Below, in pieces: positions 37,305-45,234 of a stretch of DNA of 64,000 nt. A program made the translations under genes and the position numbers. Below the pieces are notes generated by a model that was not told where the DNA came from, did no database searches, and saw only the letters and a list, made by a program, of their open reading frames with translations. This stretch comes from Acidithiobacillus thiooxidans ATCC 19377 (GTDB taxonomy: Bacteria; Pseudomonadota; Gammaproteobacteria; Acidithiobacillales; Acidithiobacillaceae): assembly GCF_009662475.1 (NCBI RefSeq), contig NZ_CP045571.1, positions 804,501 through 868,500 on the forward strand. Direction: 5' to 3'. The first letter of the stretch is position 1. The number at the start of each line of letters is the position of its first letter.

Positions 37305-37332
37305 TAAAAAAAGGGGGCCAAAGCCCCCTAAG
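37305..37332 (-). terminator. Terminator of recombinase 1
   Basis: On the - strand, GGGGGC-TTTG-GCCCCC is followed by seven T. It lies 15-40 bp after the stop of the serine recombinase at 37346, in the right orientation for it. Confidence 0.85.
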
Positions 37333-37345
37333 AAAAGTACAAAAG

Positions 37346-39079
37346 TTAAGCTGCACCTACTTTGCCTGTAGCCTCCACGTCCGCCCCAGGGAGCTGGATT
37401 TGTTCGACGGTCCATCCTTTGGTTCGGTCCGGAGAAGCCGTCAGACGAATTCGTATGGTCACCGCCGTTGTGTCAATTATCGTTGAACCAGTTTCTGTCG
37501 CAACCAATGCCCCCGGACAAATTTCGACCTCAAACAGAGACACAAATCTGCTTGTTTTCCCCAGCGCTATGATCTTGGGGAATATCCTGGAAAGCACTGC
37601 TCGAATTCGCGCGGGGTCGAGTCTGCTATCAAATAGCTGGGTAGCCGCGTTTCTCGGATTAAAATTCAATTGTTTTGCGATTACCACCTTGTCTATCTGG
37701 TCCTCCTCCTCCCGGATTCTCTTGTACTGAATTTCAAGCATTTTCCACGATCCATACAAGCTGGTAATGCGTTTTTCAAGATTGTCTTCGTGTCCAATGG
37801 TTTTCAACAAATCCAGTGCCCTGGAATAAGTTATCTCCGCTTGGTCACACTCTTGCTTGAGTTTACTAAGCTCTTGTAGTCTGTTGCCCGACAACTTTGC
37901 TCGCAGCCGATCCCGGAACTCTTTCTGTATCTGAGGATTTTCCAGGATCTGATTCAGGACGAATTTGAGCATGGCCTCAATTCCCGCACGCGCCGTGTGT
38001 CCCACACCTACGCTTTTGAGGTGATGTCCGACTGTTCCCCGCTGCGCGCAACTCGCACAATAAAATGCCTGTACAAATTTCCCGTCTTTTCCTTTTCCAG
38101 ACAATGACAGCTTCGTCCCGCATTGCGAGCAGGTAATCAGTCCCGAAAAAGGATTATTACCACCCCCGTACATAGCTTTTGATCCTGTGCTCCGATTGCA
38201 AGCCGTCCAGGTTTCATCGTCGACCATCCGCAGGTTCGGTCTATCAAAAAGTAAAATCGCTGGACCCTGATTTCTCCCAGCAGTTGCTGCTGATGATGAA
38301 AGTTCGCTATCCCTGCCGACGAAAATCCCTCGGAAAATCTGATTTGATAATAAGCGGTTGACAGTTCCGGGGCGCCAGAACGCGATCGAGTCCGGTTTTT
38401 TTGCCGCGCGGGGAGGCGGGATCCGCTGGCGATTTAGTGTCGCGCAAATCTGGTTTAGACTGCGCCCTGACTTTCGCAGATTAAATATGGTCTTGACTAC
38501 ATTGGCCTGCTCCGGGTCAATGATCCAACGCATTCCCGTATGCTGTTCTCCAGGCATGGCGGGTTGCCCCTCTTGCCCCACTCTCATGGTGTTATAACCA
38601 TATGGCGGTGAAGCAACGTCATAACCCCGCTCAAGCTGCCCACGCATTCCTCTTTTTACCCGGAATGCTGTTTCACGGAGAAAATGTTCAGCAATAACCG
38701 CTGTTATTTCAACGCCGAAGCGCCAGTTCGGATTCAGAGAGTCTTTCCCGTCGACCGTGAGAAGCCGCACACCCGTTTTCGTGATCCGGTCATTGAGTCG
38801 GCTGATTTCGGCTATGCTTCTGCTTAGCCGGCTTAACTCGTCTACAATCAAACATTGAAATTGCCCGGCCATCCAGGCCGCCAGCAATTGTGCGTACCCG
38901 ACTCTTTGTGCTGTTTTAGCTGAACTCCCAGAAATAGCGGAGTCCGAAAAAATAAGGTTGTCAGGAACAGTATAATTGTGACGTTCGGCAAACTCTTTAC
39001 AGCGCCGAATCTGGTCGTCGATAGAGGTTTCCCTCTGGTTATCCGTACTGTAACGGGCATATATAGCTGCAGTTGGCAT
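37346..39079 (-). CDS. Large serine recombinase 1
   Basis: A 577-aa site-specific recombinase of the large serine (phiC31-like) class. The catalytic domain opens with AAIYARYSTDNQ, where the Ser is the nucleophile, then SIDDQIRRCKEFA and the DELSRLSRSIAEI helix. A recombinase domain follows at about 190-300, a zinc ribbon (CSQCGTKLSLSG and FYCASC) at 330-370, and a long coiled coil. The ATG at 39079 has GGAGGCAAC just upstream; the frame is open to 39181 but that part is untranslated leader. A conserved promoter/operator motif lies at 39161-39180. It is divergent from the IS-interrupted regulator at 39358 and similar in layout to recombinase 2. Confidence 0.93.
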   Translation of the reverse strand: MPTAAIYARYSTDNQRETSIDDQIRRCKEFAERHNYTVPDNLIFSDSAISGSSAKTAQRVGYAQLLAAWMAGQFQCLIVDELSRLSRSIAEISRLNDRITKTGVRLLTVDGKDSLNPNWRFGVEITAVIAEHFLRETAFRVKRGMRGQLERGYDVASPPYGYNTMRVGQEGQPAMPGEQHTGMRWIIDPEQANVVKTIFNLRKSGRSLNQICATLNRQRIPPPRAAKKPDSIAFWRPGTVNRLLSNQIFRGIFVGRDSELSSSAATAGRNQGPAILLFDRPNLRMVDDETWTACNRSTGSKAMYGGGNNPFSGLITCSQCGTKLSLSGKGKDGKFVQAFYCASCAQRGTVGHHLKSVGVGHTARAGIEAMLKFVLNQILENPQIQKEFRDRLRAKLSGNRLQELSKLKQECDQAEITYSRALDLLKTIGHEDNLEKRITSLYGSWKMLEIQYKRIREEEDQIDKVVIAKQLNFNPRNAATQLFDSRLDPARIRAVLSRIFPKIIALGKTSRFVSLFEVEICPGALVATETGSTIIDTTAVTIRIRLTASPDRTKGWTVEQIQLPGADVEATGKVGAA

Positions 39080-39160
39080 GTTGCCTCCAAATGTTGTGTC
39101 GTGAGTGAATGCGGGGGGCGATGGATGCAAAGAGGCACCCCTGTTATTGCCACCCAAGAA

Positions 39161-39180
39161 ATATAGGAACCGCAATCGCA
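39161..39180 (-). promoter_or_regulatory. Conserved promoter/operator motif, copy A (upstream of recombinase 1)
   Basis: On the + strand it reads ATATAGGAACCGCAATCGCA. Three other copies occur at 43341, 44894 and 59194, all in the same orientation and each upstream of a - strand gene. Read on the - strand, the end of the motif runs into TATATT, a good -10 element. The predicted start site is about 75 nt before the recombinase ATG. The conserved part beyond the -10 is probably the binding site of the element's regulator. Confidence 0.7.
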
Positions 39181-39231
39181 AAATGGATAAGTGATCGATC
39201 CAAGATTTTGTAGGTCCTGATCAATATAGCG

Positions 39232-39245
39232 ACGGTGGCCACCGT
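39232..39245. promoter_or_regulatory. 14-bp perfect palindrome in the recombinase 1-regulator 1 intergenic region
   Basis: ACGGTGGCCACCGT is fully self-complementary and lies between the divergent promoters, about 110 bp upstream of the regulator ATG. A related sequence, TGGCCACGGTGGCCA, is at 57075-57089. Operator function is inference. Confidence 0.5.
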
Positions 39246-39357
39246 TTTACGCGGACCAGGTCTTTGCGATCACGGTGACTATATTAATGTGCGCAGTTTG
39301 GACAGCTCTTGAGGCGGCCAACGTGCGCATAGGCCTAACCAAATTCCGGAGGAAGCA

Positions 39358-39585
39358 ATGAGGATTAAAAGTAATGACGGTGATCGAGCAATCTCAGAGA
39401 ACGATGTGGGGGGCCAGGCCATCGGCCCTGGCGCAGAAGGAACAGACTTTGCGTATCCGGGTTTCAAAGATCTGTTTGCCGAACTCGCGGCCGGGAATGG
39501 AAAAACATTGGTCCGGTGGCTGCGCTCCGAAGCGCAGCGGAGCTATGCTCGAAAGTGGTGTACGGGCGCGTTACAACTGGCTTGA
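39358..39585 (+). pseudogene. HTH regulator 1, 5' part (interrupted by IS256 copy 3)
   Basis: The ATG at 39358 follows CCGGAGGAAGC, a strong ribosome-binding site. The frame encodes about 60 genuine residues up to SEAQR, then reads into the IS until a stop at 39585. Removing the IS and one copy of its 9-bp duplication joins this part in frame to 40964-41402, giving a 206-aa protein. The restored protein has an XRE-like helix-turn-helix (VQAQDLPKALNISEGDYQKL) and a C-terminal domain similar to regulator 2. It was divergent to recombinase 1, so it probably controlled it. Confidence 0.8.
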
Positions 39586-40954
39586 ATGAGGTGGCGTACT
39601 GTTGCTACAAAGGGTTTCCGACTCAAAGAGCAACATAAGGAGTACGCCGTGGAAAAGAATACCGTAATAGCAGGTGGGATGGGAGAGTTGGGTCTGGGCA
39701 TTGAAGGGATACTTCGACGCGCGGCACGCTCTCTGATTGAGCAGGCCATAGAGGCAGAGGTGGCGGTATTGCTGGAAGAATTTGCGACGGTGCGGATGGT
39801 TGATGGGCGTCAGGCGGTCGTGCGTAATGGGCATCTGCCGGAGCGCGAGATCCTGACCGCTCTGGGTCCGGTACCCGTCAAAGTACCCAAGGTGCGGGAC
39901 CGCTCAGGATCGGGGATCAAATTCAATTCGGTACTGGCGCCTCCGTATGTACGCAAATCACGAACGGTAGCCGCTACAGTACCTTGGCTCTATCTGCATG
40001 GGGTGTCTTCCGGCCACATGCAGGAAGCCCTTTCCATTTTGCTGGGTGATGAGGCCAAGGGACTTTCACCTGCGGTGTTGGGACGTCTCAAGGCGGAGTG
40101 GGCGCAAGAGTATGCCCATTGGCAACACCGCTCCCTACAGGGAAAGCGCTATGCTTACTGGTGGGTAGACGGTATTTATACGAACCTCCGTGCGGAGGAG
40201 GATCCGCGTATCTGCCTGCTGGTGATTATCGGCGTGACGGCAGAGGGCAAGAAAGAGCTGGTCAGTGTCAGTGACGGCCTGCGCGAATCCAAAGCTTCCT
40301 GGCTGGAGATCCTGCGTGACCTGCAGGCGCGCGGTCTGGAGACGGCCCCTTTGCTCGCCATTGGGGATGGTGCCATGGGGTTTTGGGCCGCACTGGATGA
40401 AGCCTATCCCGAAACTGGTCAGCAACGCTGCTGGGTGCATAAGACCGCCAACATTCTCAACGAACTTCCCAAAGCCCAACAGAGCAAAGCCAAGGCAGCG
40501 TTGCAGGAAATCTGGATGGCCGCCAATCGCCAGGCTGCGGAAAAAGCACTGGACGTGTTTGTGCGCAATTACCAGGCAAAGTATCCCAAGGCCGTGGCTA
40601 AACTGGAAAAAGATCGGGCTGAATTGCTCGCTTTCTATGATTTTCCGGCCGAACACTGGCGGCATATCCGGACCACCAATGCCATTGAGTCCACCTTCGC
40701 TACGGTACGCCACCGGACTACCCGGACGAAGAACTGTGTATCACGCAGCAGCTTTCTGGGATTGGGTTTCAAGATGCTGCAGCAGGCTGAAAAACGCTGG
40801 ATTGGGATTTATGCTCCAGAGAAAGTCCTGCAGCTTTTTGCAGGGGTGAAATTTATCGATGGCTTACCGGCTAACCTCACCCTGCCGGATGATCAACAGA
40901 CCGCCGCCTGATCTATGTCAGAAAATGCTCATACACCAGATTTGACTATAGCTC
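39540..40954 (+). mobile_element. IS256-family insertion sequence, copy 3
   Basis: 1415 bp, the only copy in + orientation, with target duplication AGCGCAGCG at 39531-39539 and 40955-40963. It disrupts HTH regulator 1. At the diagnostic sites it matches copy 1, so the two are probably the latest pair of donor and copy. Confidence 0.95.
39649..40911 (+). CDS. IS256-family transposase, copy 3
   Basis: Identical in amino acid sequence to copy 1 (Leu in EILTALG, Ser in SVSDG, Thr in LETAPLL). The start is the GTG at 39649 behind AAGGAG; the ATG at 39586 is the longer alternative. Intact. Confidence 0.95.
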   Translation: MEKNTVIAGGMGELGLGIEGILRRAARSLIEQAIEAEVAVLLEEFATVRMVDGRQAVVRNGHLPEREILTALGPVPVKVPKVRDRSGSGIKFNSVLAPPYVRKSRTVAATVPWLYLHGVSSGHMQEALSILLGDEAKGLSPAVLGRLKAEWAQEYAHWQHRSLQGKRYAYWWVDGIYTNLRAEEDPRICLLVIIGVTAEGKKELVSVSDGLRESKASWLEILRDLQARGLETAPLLAIGDGAMGFWAALDEAYPETGQQRCWVHKTANILNELPKAQQSKAKAALQEIWMAANRQAAEKALDVFVRNYQAKYPKAVAKLEKDRAELLAFYDFPAEHWRHIRTTNAIESTFATVRHRTTRTKNCVSRSSFLGLGFKMLQQAEKRWIGIYAPEKVLQLFAGVKFIDGLPANLTLPDDQQTAA

Positions 40955-40963
40955 AGCGCAGCG

Positions 40964-41402
40964 TACGAAGGTGCAAGCACAAGATCTTCCCAAGGCGCTA
41001 AACATTTCAGAAGGGGACTACCAGAAACTGATTTCCGGTCCCGAGCAGTCGCTGACGCTGTCAGCCACTGTATTCGCACAGGTGGCAGATTGGCTCCAAA
41101 TCTCGATCGTCGGCACGCTCGCAGCAGCAGGAGTTGGCGATTTTGATGCGCGACATGATCAGCATTTAAAGAGTCAGTGCATCGATTTTGCCCTGGATAA
41201 AATCGCTCGGCATCCCGTGCTCGGAAAGCTGCTGCCGGTCGAGATATACCTTGCTGAGGAACGGGTGCGTGAAAGCTTTGTGCGCCTGTATCAAGAAGAA
41301 ATGGGGACGCAGTTAATCCCAGAGGAGGTAGACTGGGACGAAATTCTGGATGCGATGATAGTTCTCCAGGTCCAGTCCAGAGCGTATCGTCAACAAATAT
41401 AA
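40964..41402 (+). pseudogene. HTH regulator 1, 3' part (after IS256 copy 3)
   Basis: This is the C-terminal 145 residues of the interrupted regulator. It carries the rest of the helix-turn-helix and a domain with ISIVGTLAAAGV, HPVLGKLLP, SFVRLYQEEMGTQLIP and VDWDEILDAM. These correspond segment by segment to regulator 2 (PRISVLLASGI, DPVWGPLVP, MFIIKLYEEATGRKILP, EAWPLRLTDL). A GTG at 40971 could start a truncated product, but no ribosome-binding site is evident. Confidence 0.8.
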
Positions 41403-41414
41403 GACATCGTTTTC

Positions 41415-41444
41415 AAGACCGCCTTTGTGCGGTCTTTTTTTTTT
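41415..41444 (+). terminator. Terminator of regulator 1
   Basis: AAGACCGC-CTTTGT-GCGGTCTT is followed by eight more T. It lies 12 bp after the regulator 1 stop, a textbook Rho-independent terminator. Confidence 0.92.
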
Positions 41445-41450
41445 GCACAT

Positions 41451-41472
41451 AAAAACCCCGGAAGATCCGGGG
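41451..41472 (-). terminator. Terminator of recombinase 2
   Basis: On the - strand, CCCCGGA-TCT-TCCGGGG is followed by TTTTT. It is 20 bp after the stop of recombinase 2, back to back with the terminator of regulator 1, so the two modules are insulated. Confidence 0.88.
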
Positions 41473-41491
41473 CTGAAACTGACTACTGATA

Positions 41492-43174
41492 TTACGCGAT
41501 GATCTCACACAGCCGGTCTATCTTCCAGGTCGTGGGCCTTGTATGGCTGGCTTGGACAGTATATTGGGCTGTGATCACATGCTCCTCTATCTCCTCGGAA
41601 TTTGTAGCTGTAGCAACAGCCACTCCGATATCCATGTGGATTTCAAACAGACAAGCCTTTTTGGGGGTCCGACCGCAAAACTCAATCACGGGAAACAGCT
41701 TCTTCAAAATGGGCCGTAACCGGGCAAGGTGCTGGGTATCCTGCAGCAATTGATGGATAATTTCCTCCGTGGTGATTTCCTGTTGTTTGCGGATGTTATC
41801 CGGATCCGTCACGAGGATCTGTTGTTCAAGTGCGCGGCACTCCTCTTTCATCGTCGTGAGGCACGTAAAAAGCCTGGAAATGCTATCTACCAGCGTGTCG
41901 TCCCCACTGCTGATGTATTGAGCCAATATTCCCTGATAAGCTTTTTCCTGAATGCGGATTTCTTTCCGTAGTCTGGTCACTGCCTGCATATCGTCCGTTT
42001 TTAACTTATCCGCTAATCTTTCACGGTATGCTATTAATACATCAGGGTCAGCTACGACCTGCTTTATGACCGCCCCCAAAAGTTCCAGGACCCCGTCGAC
42101 TCCAGCACCGCTTGTTTGTGCCGGAAGATCGGGGCTAACGGCTTTGCGGCTCGCACAAGCAGAGCAATAAAGCACTCTGGATGTATGGCTGGGAGAGGTT
42201 AACGATAAATTACCCCCGCAGATCCCACAAGTGACAAGGCCCGCGAGAAGGTGGTCCGATCGCGTTTTTTGGCCTGTGTACCCTTTAACCTTGTTGCATT
42301 GGTGCCACAGCGAGTCATCAACCAGCCGCAGGTGCGGTCGAGAGAATGTTTGAGCTTTGTTGTCGGCAATCAACCCTGCTTTCTTTGAGGAATATCGATA
42401 AGAGGCGCTGCCACGGTATACAAAATCTCCCCGGTAAATCGGATTCCTGATGATGTTGCTTACTGTGGAGCCGAGCCAGAGAGATTTGCTTCCATCTCTG
42501 GGACGCGGAGGCAATACTTTCTGCTGATTCAGCTTTCGTGCAATTTTGGAAAGCGTTGTTCCCGACGCTCTTTGACCATAAATATTTTTAACAACATCAG
42601 CTTCAACAGGGCTTACTTCCCACAACGTCCCGGCGACTTCTTCCTCGTTTCTTGCAGGTTGTCCGGCAGCATCTACTCTCACTCGACGATAACCATAAGC
42701 CGGGGCTGCAAGCATGTAGCCCCGTTCTAGCTGTCCGACCATGCCACGCACAGTCAAAAATCGCACATTATCGATCTCCTCTTGCGCTAGTATTCCGCCG
42801 AGTCCAACCAAGATTTCCCATTCTGCTGCTTGGGAATCGATCCCATCGACAGTTATGAGGCGTACCTGGTGTTCTCGGATCAGATCCTTCAGACCGAATA
42901 CCTGAGAACTGTTCCTGCTCAAACGAGAAATCTCATCCACTACTAGTAGATTGATTTTTTTTGATTTAATAGCATTTATCAGGTCGTTATACCCAGCGCG
43001 CTGTGACTGAACACTGGCAGAGCCAGAGATTGCTTTGTCCTGGAAAACGTATTCTTTAGAGACTAAAAGTCCTTTGCTTTTGATGGTGTTACGACATCGT
43101 CTGATTTGATCTTCGATCGAAGTTGCTGCTTGGTCAGCGGTGGAATACCTTGCGTAAATGCCGATGTTGTACAT
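41492..43174 (-). CDS. Large serine recombinase 2
   Basis: A 560-aa large serine recombinase, a diverged relative of recombinase 1. Catalytic start IGIYARYSTADQ, then TSIEDQIRRCRNTI and DEISRLSRNSSQVF. The recombinase domain lies at about 180-290 and a zinc ribbon (CGICGGNLSLTS, LYCSACAS) at 320-360, followed by a coiled coil. The ATG at 43174 follows GGAGGAAGC; the longer frame to 43387 is leader. It has the same divergent arrangement with a regulator as recombinase 1 and carries a copy of the conserved promoter motif at 43341. Two different recombinases suggest two elements in tandem or a stepwise integration system. Confidence 0.93.
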   Translation of the reverse strand: MYNIGIYARYSTADQAATSIEDQIRRCRNTIKSKGLLVSKEYVFQDKAISGSASVQSQRAGYNDLINAIKSKKINLLVVDEISRLSRNSSQVFGLKDLIREHQVRLITVDGIDSQAAEWEILVGLGGILAQEEIDNVRFLTVRGMVGQLERGYMLAAPAYGYRRVRVDAAGQPARNEEEVAGTLWEVSPVEADVVKNIYGQRASGTTLSKIARKLNQQKVLPPRPRDGSKSLWLGSTVSNIIRNPIYRGDFVYRGSASYRYSSKKAGLIADNKAQTFSRPHLRLVDDSLWHQCNKVKGYTGQKTRSDHLLAGLVTCGICGGNLSLTSPSHTSRVLYCSACASRKAVSPDLPAQTSGAGVDGVLELLGAVIKQVVADPDVLIAYRERLADKLKTDDMQAVTRLRKEIRIQEKAYQGILAQYISSGDDTLVDSISRLFTCLTTMKEECRALEQQILVTDPDNIRKQQEITTEEIIHQLLQDTQHLARLRPILKKLFPVIEFCGRTPKKACLFEIHMDIGVAVATATNSEEIEEHVITAQYTVQASHTRPTTWKIDRLCEIIA

Positions 43175-43266
43175 GTGTTTGCTTCCTCCAGCGTGATGTT
43201 GTTGTGGATGATTGTTACTGCTACGTCGGCCAGAAGGTCGACGAGGTCGAGAAGTGCCTGTTTCAT
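43063..43266 (-). CDS. Possible small leader ORF before recombinase 2
   Basis: A 67-codon frame starting ATG at 43266 (MKQALLDLVDLLADVAVTII) begins between the conserved promoter motif and the recombinase 2 start, and overlaps the recombinase by about 112 nt in another frame. The first 30 residues look like a short amphipathic helix. It may be a real small protein or a leader coupling translation to the recombinase; the ribosome-binding site is weak. Low certainty. Confidence 0.3.
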   Translation of the reverse strand: MKQALLDLVDLLADVAVTIIHNNITLEEANTCTTSAFTQGIPPLTKQQLRSKIKSDDVVTPSKAKDF

Positions 43267-43340
43267 GGTTTTGTCCTATTAAATTAACAACTGATTGAAT
43301 TATATGGCGTACTGCCATCTCTCTGTTTGTCCTACACAGA

Positions 43341-43360
43341 ATATAGCAACCGTACCCGCA
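43341..43360 (-). promoter_or_regulatory. Conserved promoter/operator motif, copy D (upstream of recombinase 2)
   Basis: ATATAGCAACCGTACCCGCA on the + strand. It is followed by an inverted repeat CCCGCA-N8-TGCGGG (43355-43374), which may be the operator half of the site. On the - strand it gives the -10-like TATATT. Confidence 0.65.
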
Positions 43361-43453
43361 CATTCTGTTGCGGGCTGCTCTGCGCAAGCTGGTGCCTATA
43401 TTAACTGCCAGGGCGATGTGTTTCTGGCTTTAGGGCATGAAAAGGAGAAGCTT

Positions 43454-43996
43454 ATGAACAAGGTGGTAAGGCGGAAGTGCAACAGAAGGACTGGCTGGAC
43501 GGATGGTCTGACAGAAAAAGAAACTTCAGTACCGGGGGCACGGCTGATGCAGATGCTGCTGACTAAAGCCAATGAACAGGGGCTCCAATTGCGCGAGCTG
43601 GCCACGAAGTTGGGCGTGACAGCAGGTTATCTGCATCAGCTTCGCACCGGGCGCAAGCCTATGACGGGGATATCCAGTCAAATTATCGAGAACATGAAGA
43701 TATTTCTTGGCGTTCCGAGGATTTCCGTGCTGCTCGCGTCTGGGATCGTGAAGATTGAAGACTGCTATCCGGAACCAGACATACTCAGCATTTATTTACG
43801 ACAGGGGGTCGATTTTATCCGGCATGATCCTGTGTGGGGGCCGTTGGTGCCTGCCCATCTGGAAAACCCTGAAGAAGATATGTTGATGTTTATCATTAAA
43901 TTGTACGAAGAGGCAACGGGTCGAAAAATATTGCCGCAGAGAAATGAGGAAGCGTGGCCATTGAGGTTGACCGATTTGTTGGCTTTAACGGCGTAA
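43454..43996 (+). CDS. HTH regulator 2 (XRE-like)
   Basis: A 180-aa protein with an XRE-like helix-turn-helix at about residues 40-75 (LRELATKLGVTAGYLHQL) and a C-terminal domain shared with regulator 1. The ATG at 43454 follows AGGAGAAGCTT; an open frame runs back to 43295 but crosses the promoter region. It is divergent to recombinase 2 with the conserved motif between them, so autoregulation and recombinase control are likely. Unlike regulator 1 it is intact and may now control all four motif sites. Confidence 0.85.
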   Translation: MNKVVRRKCNRRTGWTDGLTEKETSVPGARLMQMLLTKANEQGLQLRELATKLGVTAGYLHQLRTGRKPMTGISSQIIENMKIFLGVPRISVLLASGIVKIEDCYPEPDILSIYLRQGVDFIRHDPVWGPLVPAHLENPEEDMLMFIIKLYEEATGRKILPQRNEEAWPLRLTDLLALTA

Positions 43997-44045
43997 AATT
44001 TGGTAACGACTATTAGTTAGTCTTTTTTTGAGCGGATTTGGCTTT

Positions 44046-44075
44046 AAAAAGGGAGCGTTGGCTCCCTTTTTCTGT
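44046..44075. terminator. Bidirectional terminator between regulator 2 and the 44113 gene
   Basis: AAAAAGGGAGC-GTTG-GCTCCCTTTTT forms an 11-bp stem with A and T runs on both sides, so it can work in both directions for the two converging genes. Confidence 0.9.
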
Positions 44076-44112
44076 TGGCGCAGATTCCAGCACAACGGTC
44101 CGTTTCAGGTGT

Positions 44113-44841
44113 TCAGTCACCCAGTTCGGTGTCAACCCAGTCCGGAGTGATACCCCTTGCGCCTTCTGCGATACGGAAACAGCCTTCTGCGCAGACAGCT
44201 CGATGTTCTGCTTTTATGTGTACGATTTCGACAAGCCCTTTGATGTAATTCGTGCCGTCGGGGCTCACAAAATGTTCACCGTCCACCATCACTTGATGGG
44301 ATCCGCCACCGAGATGGAACTCTAAATCTCTATTTTGCACCGACCCAGTAGGGATGGATCTGACGGGGATCAGGGCAATGTCGCCCTGACGAATGATCGC
44401 GCTCAGTTTACCAAGGGGTACCCCGAATATCTTGGACTCCGACCATCGGACCACGTCTTGCGGGGTGCTTTGCTGCAGTCCTTTCATTTTGAGTATGCTG
44501 CTTGGCAACAGATGTGAAAATAGTTGTCCTTCATCATTCCCAACCAAGTAATACAACTTCTGGACATTTCGGTAATACCCCTCTCGCTTGAGATAAACTC
44601 GGCGAAACTGTATGACTACCAGTTGCCTGGATTCGTCGTAACCATAAATGCTCATGGACCGCGCCTCAAACCCGCCACGCCTGTTGAGCGAACGGATGCC
44701 GCTCTCAAACCCCATCAAATCGACAACATTTTTGTATAAGGCTTTGGTGGCTGAAGGTATATTCCCGTTGATCGCACCATATACATCTCTGGTTACTTGG
44801 GGAAGACTCTGGCTGTTAACCAACTGAATTGAGTTGTTCAT
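44113..44841 (-). CDS. Conserved-looking protein of unknown function in the element regulon
   Basis: A 242-aa soluble protein without a recognised domain. The C-terminal third has GDIALIPVRSIPTG, then a short strand with HLGGGSHQVMVDGEHF and EHRAVCAEGCFRIAEGARG. That layout resembles a small-protein family found beside mobile or conflict-system genes, but I am not sure. The ATG at 44841 has GAGGAG 7 nt upstream; a TTG at 44862 is the alternative. Its promoter carries copy B of the conserved motif, so it is co-regulated with both recombinases and the primase-helicase. That argues for a role in the element's life cycle. Confidence 0.6.
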   Translation of the reverse strand: MNNSIQLVNSQSLPQVTRDVYGAINGNIPSATKALYKNVVDLMGFESGIRSLNRRGGFEARSMSIYGYDESRQLVVIQFRRVYLKREGYYRNVQKLYYLVGNDEGQLFSHLLPSSILKMKGLQQSTPQDVVRWSESKIFGVPLGKLSAIIRQGDIALIPVRSIPTGSVQNRDLEFHLGGGSHQVMVDGEHFVSPDGTNYIKGLVEIVHIKAEHRAVCAEGCFRIAEGARGITPDWVDTELGD

Positions 44842-44893
44842 TTCGCTACTCCTCGTCGACAAAGTGGGCCCGCTCTTCTCAAGCGGGTGAGGA

Positions 44894-44913
44894 GTATAGG
44901 AACCCTAATCGCA
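44894..44913 (-). promoter_or_regulatory. Conserved promoter/operator motif, copy B (upstream of the 44113 gene)
   Basis: GTATAGGAACCCTAATCGCA on the + strand; the -10-like TATACT appears on the - strand. It lies about 50 nt before the ATG at 44841. An inverted repeat ATCCCC-N7-GGGGAT (44915-44933) follows immediately. Confidence 0.7.
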
Positions 44914-44933
44914 CATCCCCTGGGTAAGGGGAT

Positions 44934-45225
44934 CGGCATGTTCAATGCGACCAGTTGGAAGAGGCTTGGAAAGTGGCGTCGGGGACTTGATGGTTTCTGT
45001 TTTCAATTTCCCAATGGCCACGGGCCCCAAATCCAACAGATTTTCGGGAGCCTCCGGGAGTAGCACGATCTGGGGTCAGACTGATGATTCCGAAGGCGGA
45101 GGCGTTTGGGGCTGACGAGATACGTTCGGCGTAGATCTAGGTCAGGGTGCTGGCGAGCCGGCAGAAATTGAGGTGGTTCAGTGGTATTTGCTAGAGGTAA
45201 ATGTTATAATTCAAGCCTGACAAGC
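44934..45225. other. Non-coding stretch left of IS256 copy 4
   Basis: About 290 bp with no convincing gene or ribosome-binding site. I see no strong repeat. It is probably degraded mobile DNA. Confidence 0.5.
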
Positions 45226-45234
45226 AGTTAGCTG

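Noticed and set aside
36766-41495. 13-bp match CTACTGATATTAC at 36766-36778 and 41483-41495, as possible attachment sites of the serine recombinases
   Set aside because: A 13-bp match is expected by chance in a window this size, and the second copy overlaps the stop codon of recombinase 2.
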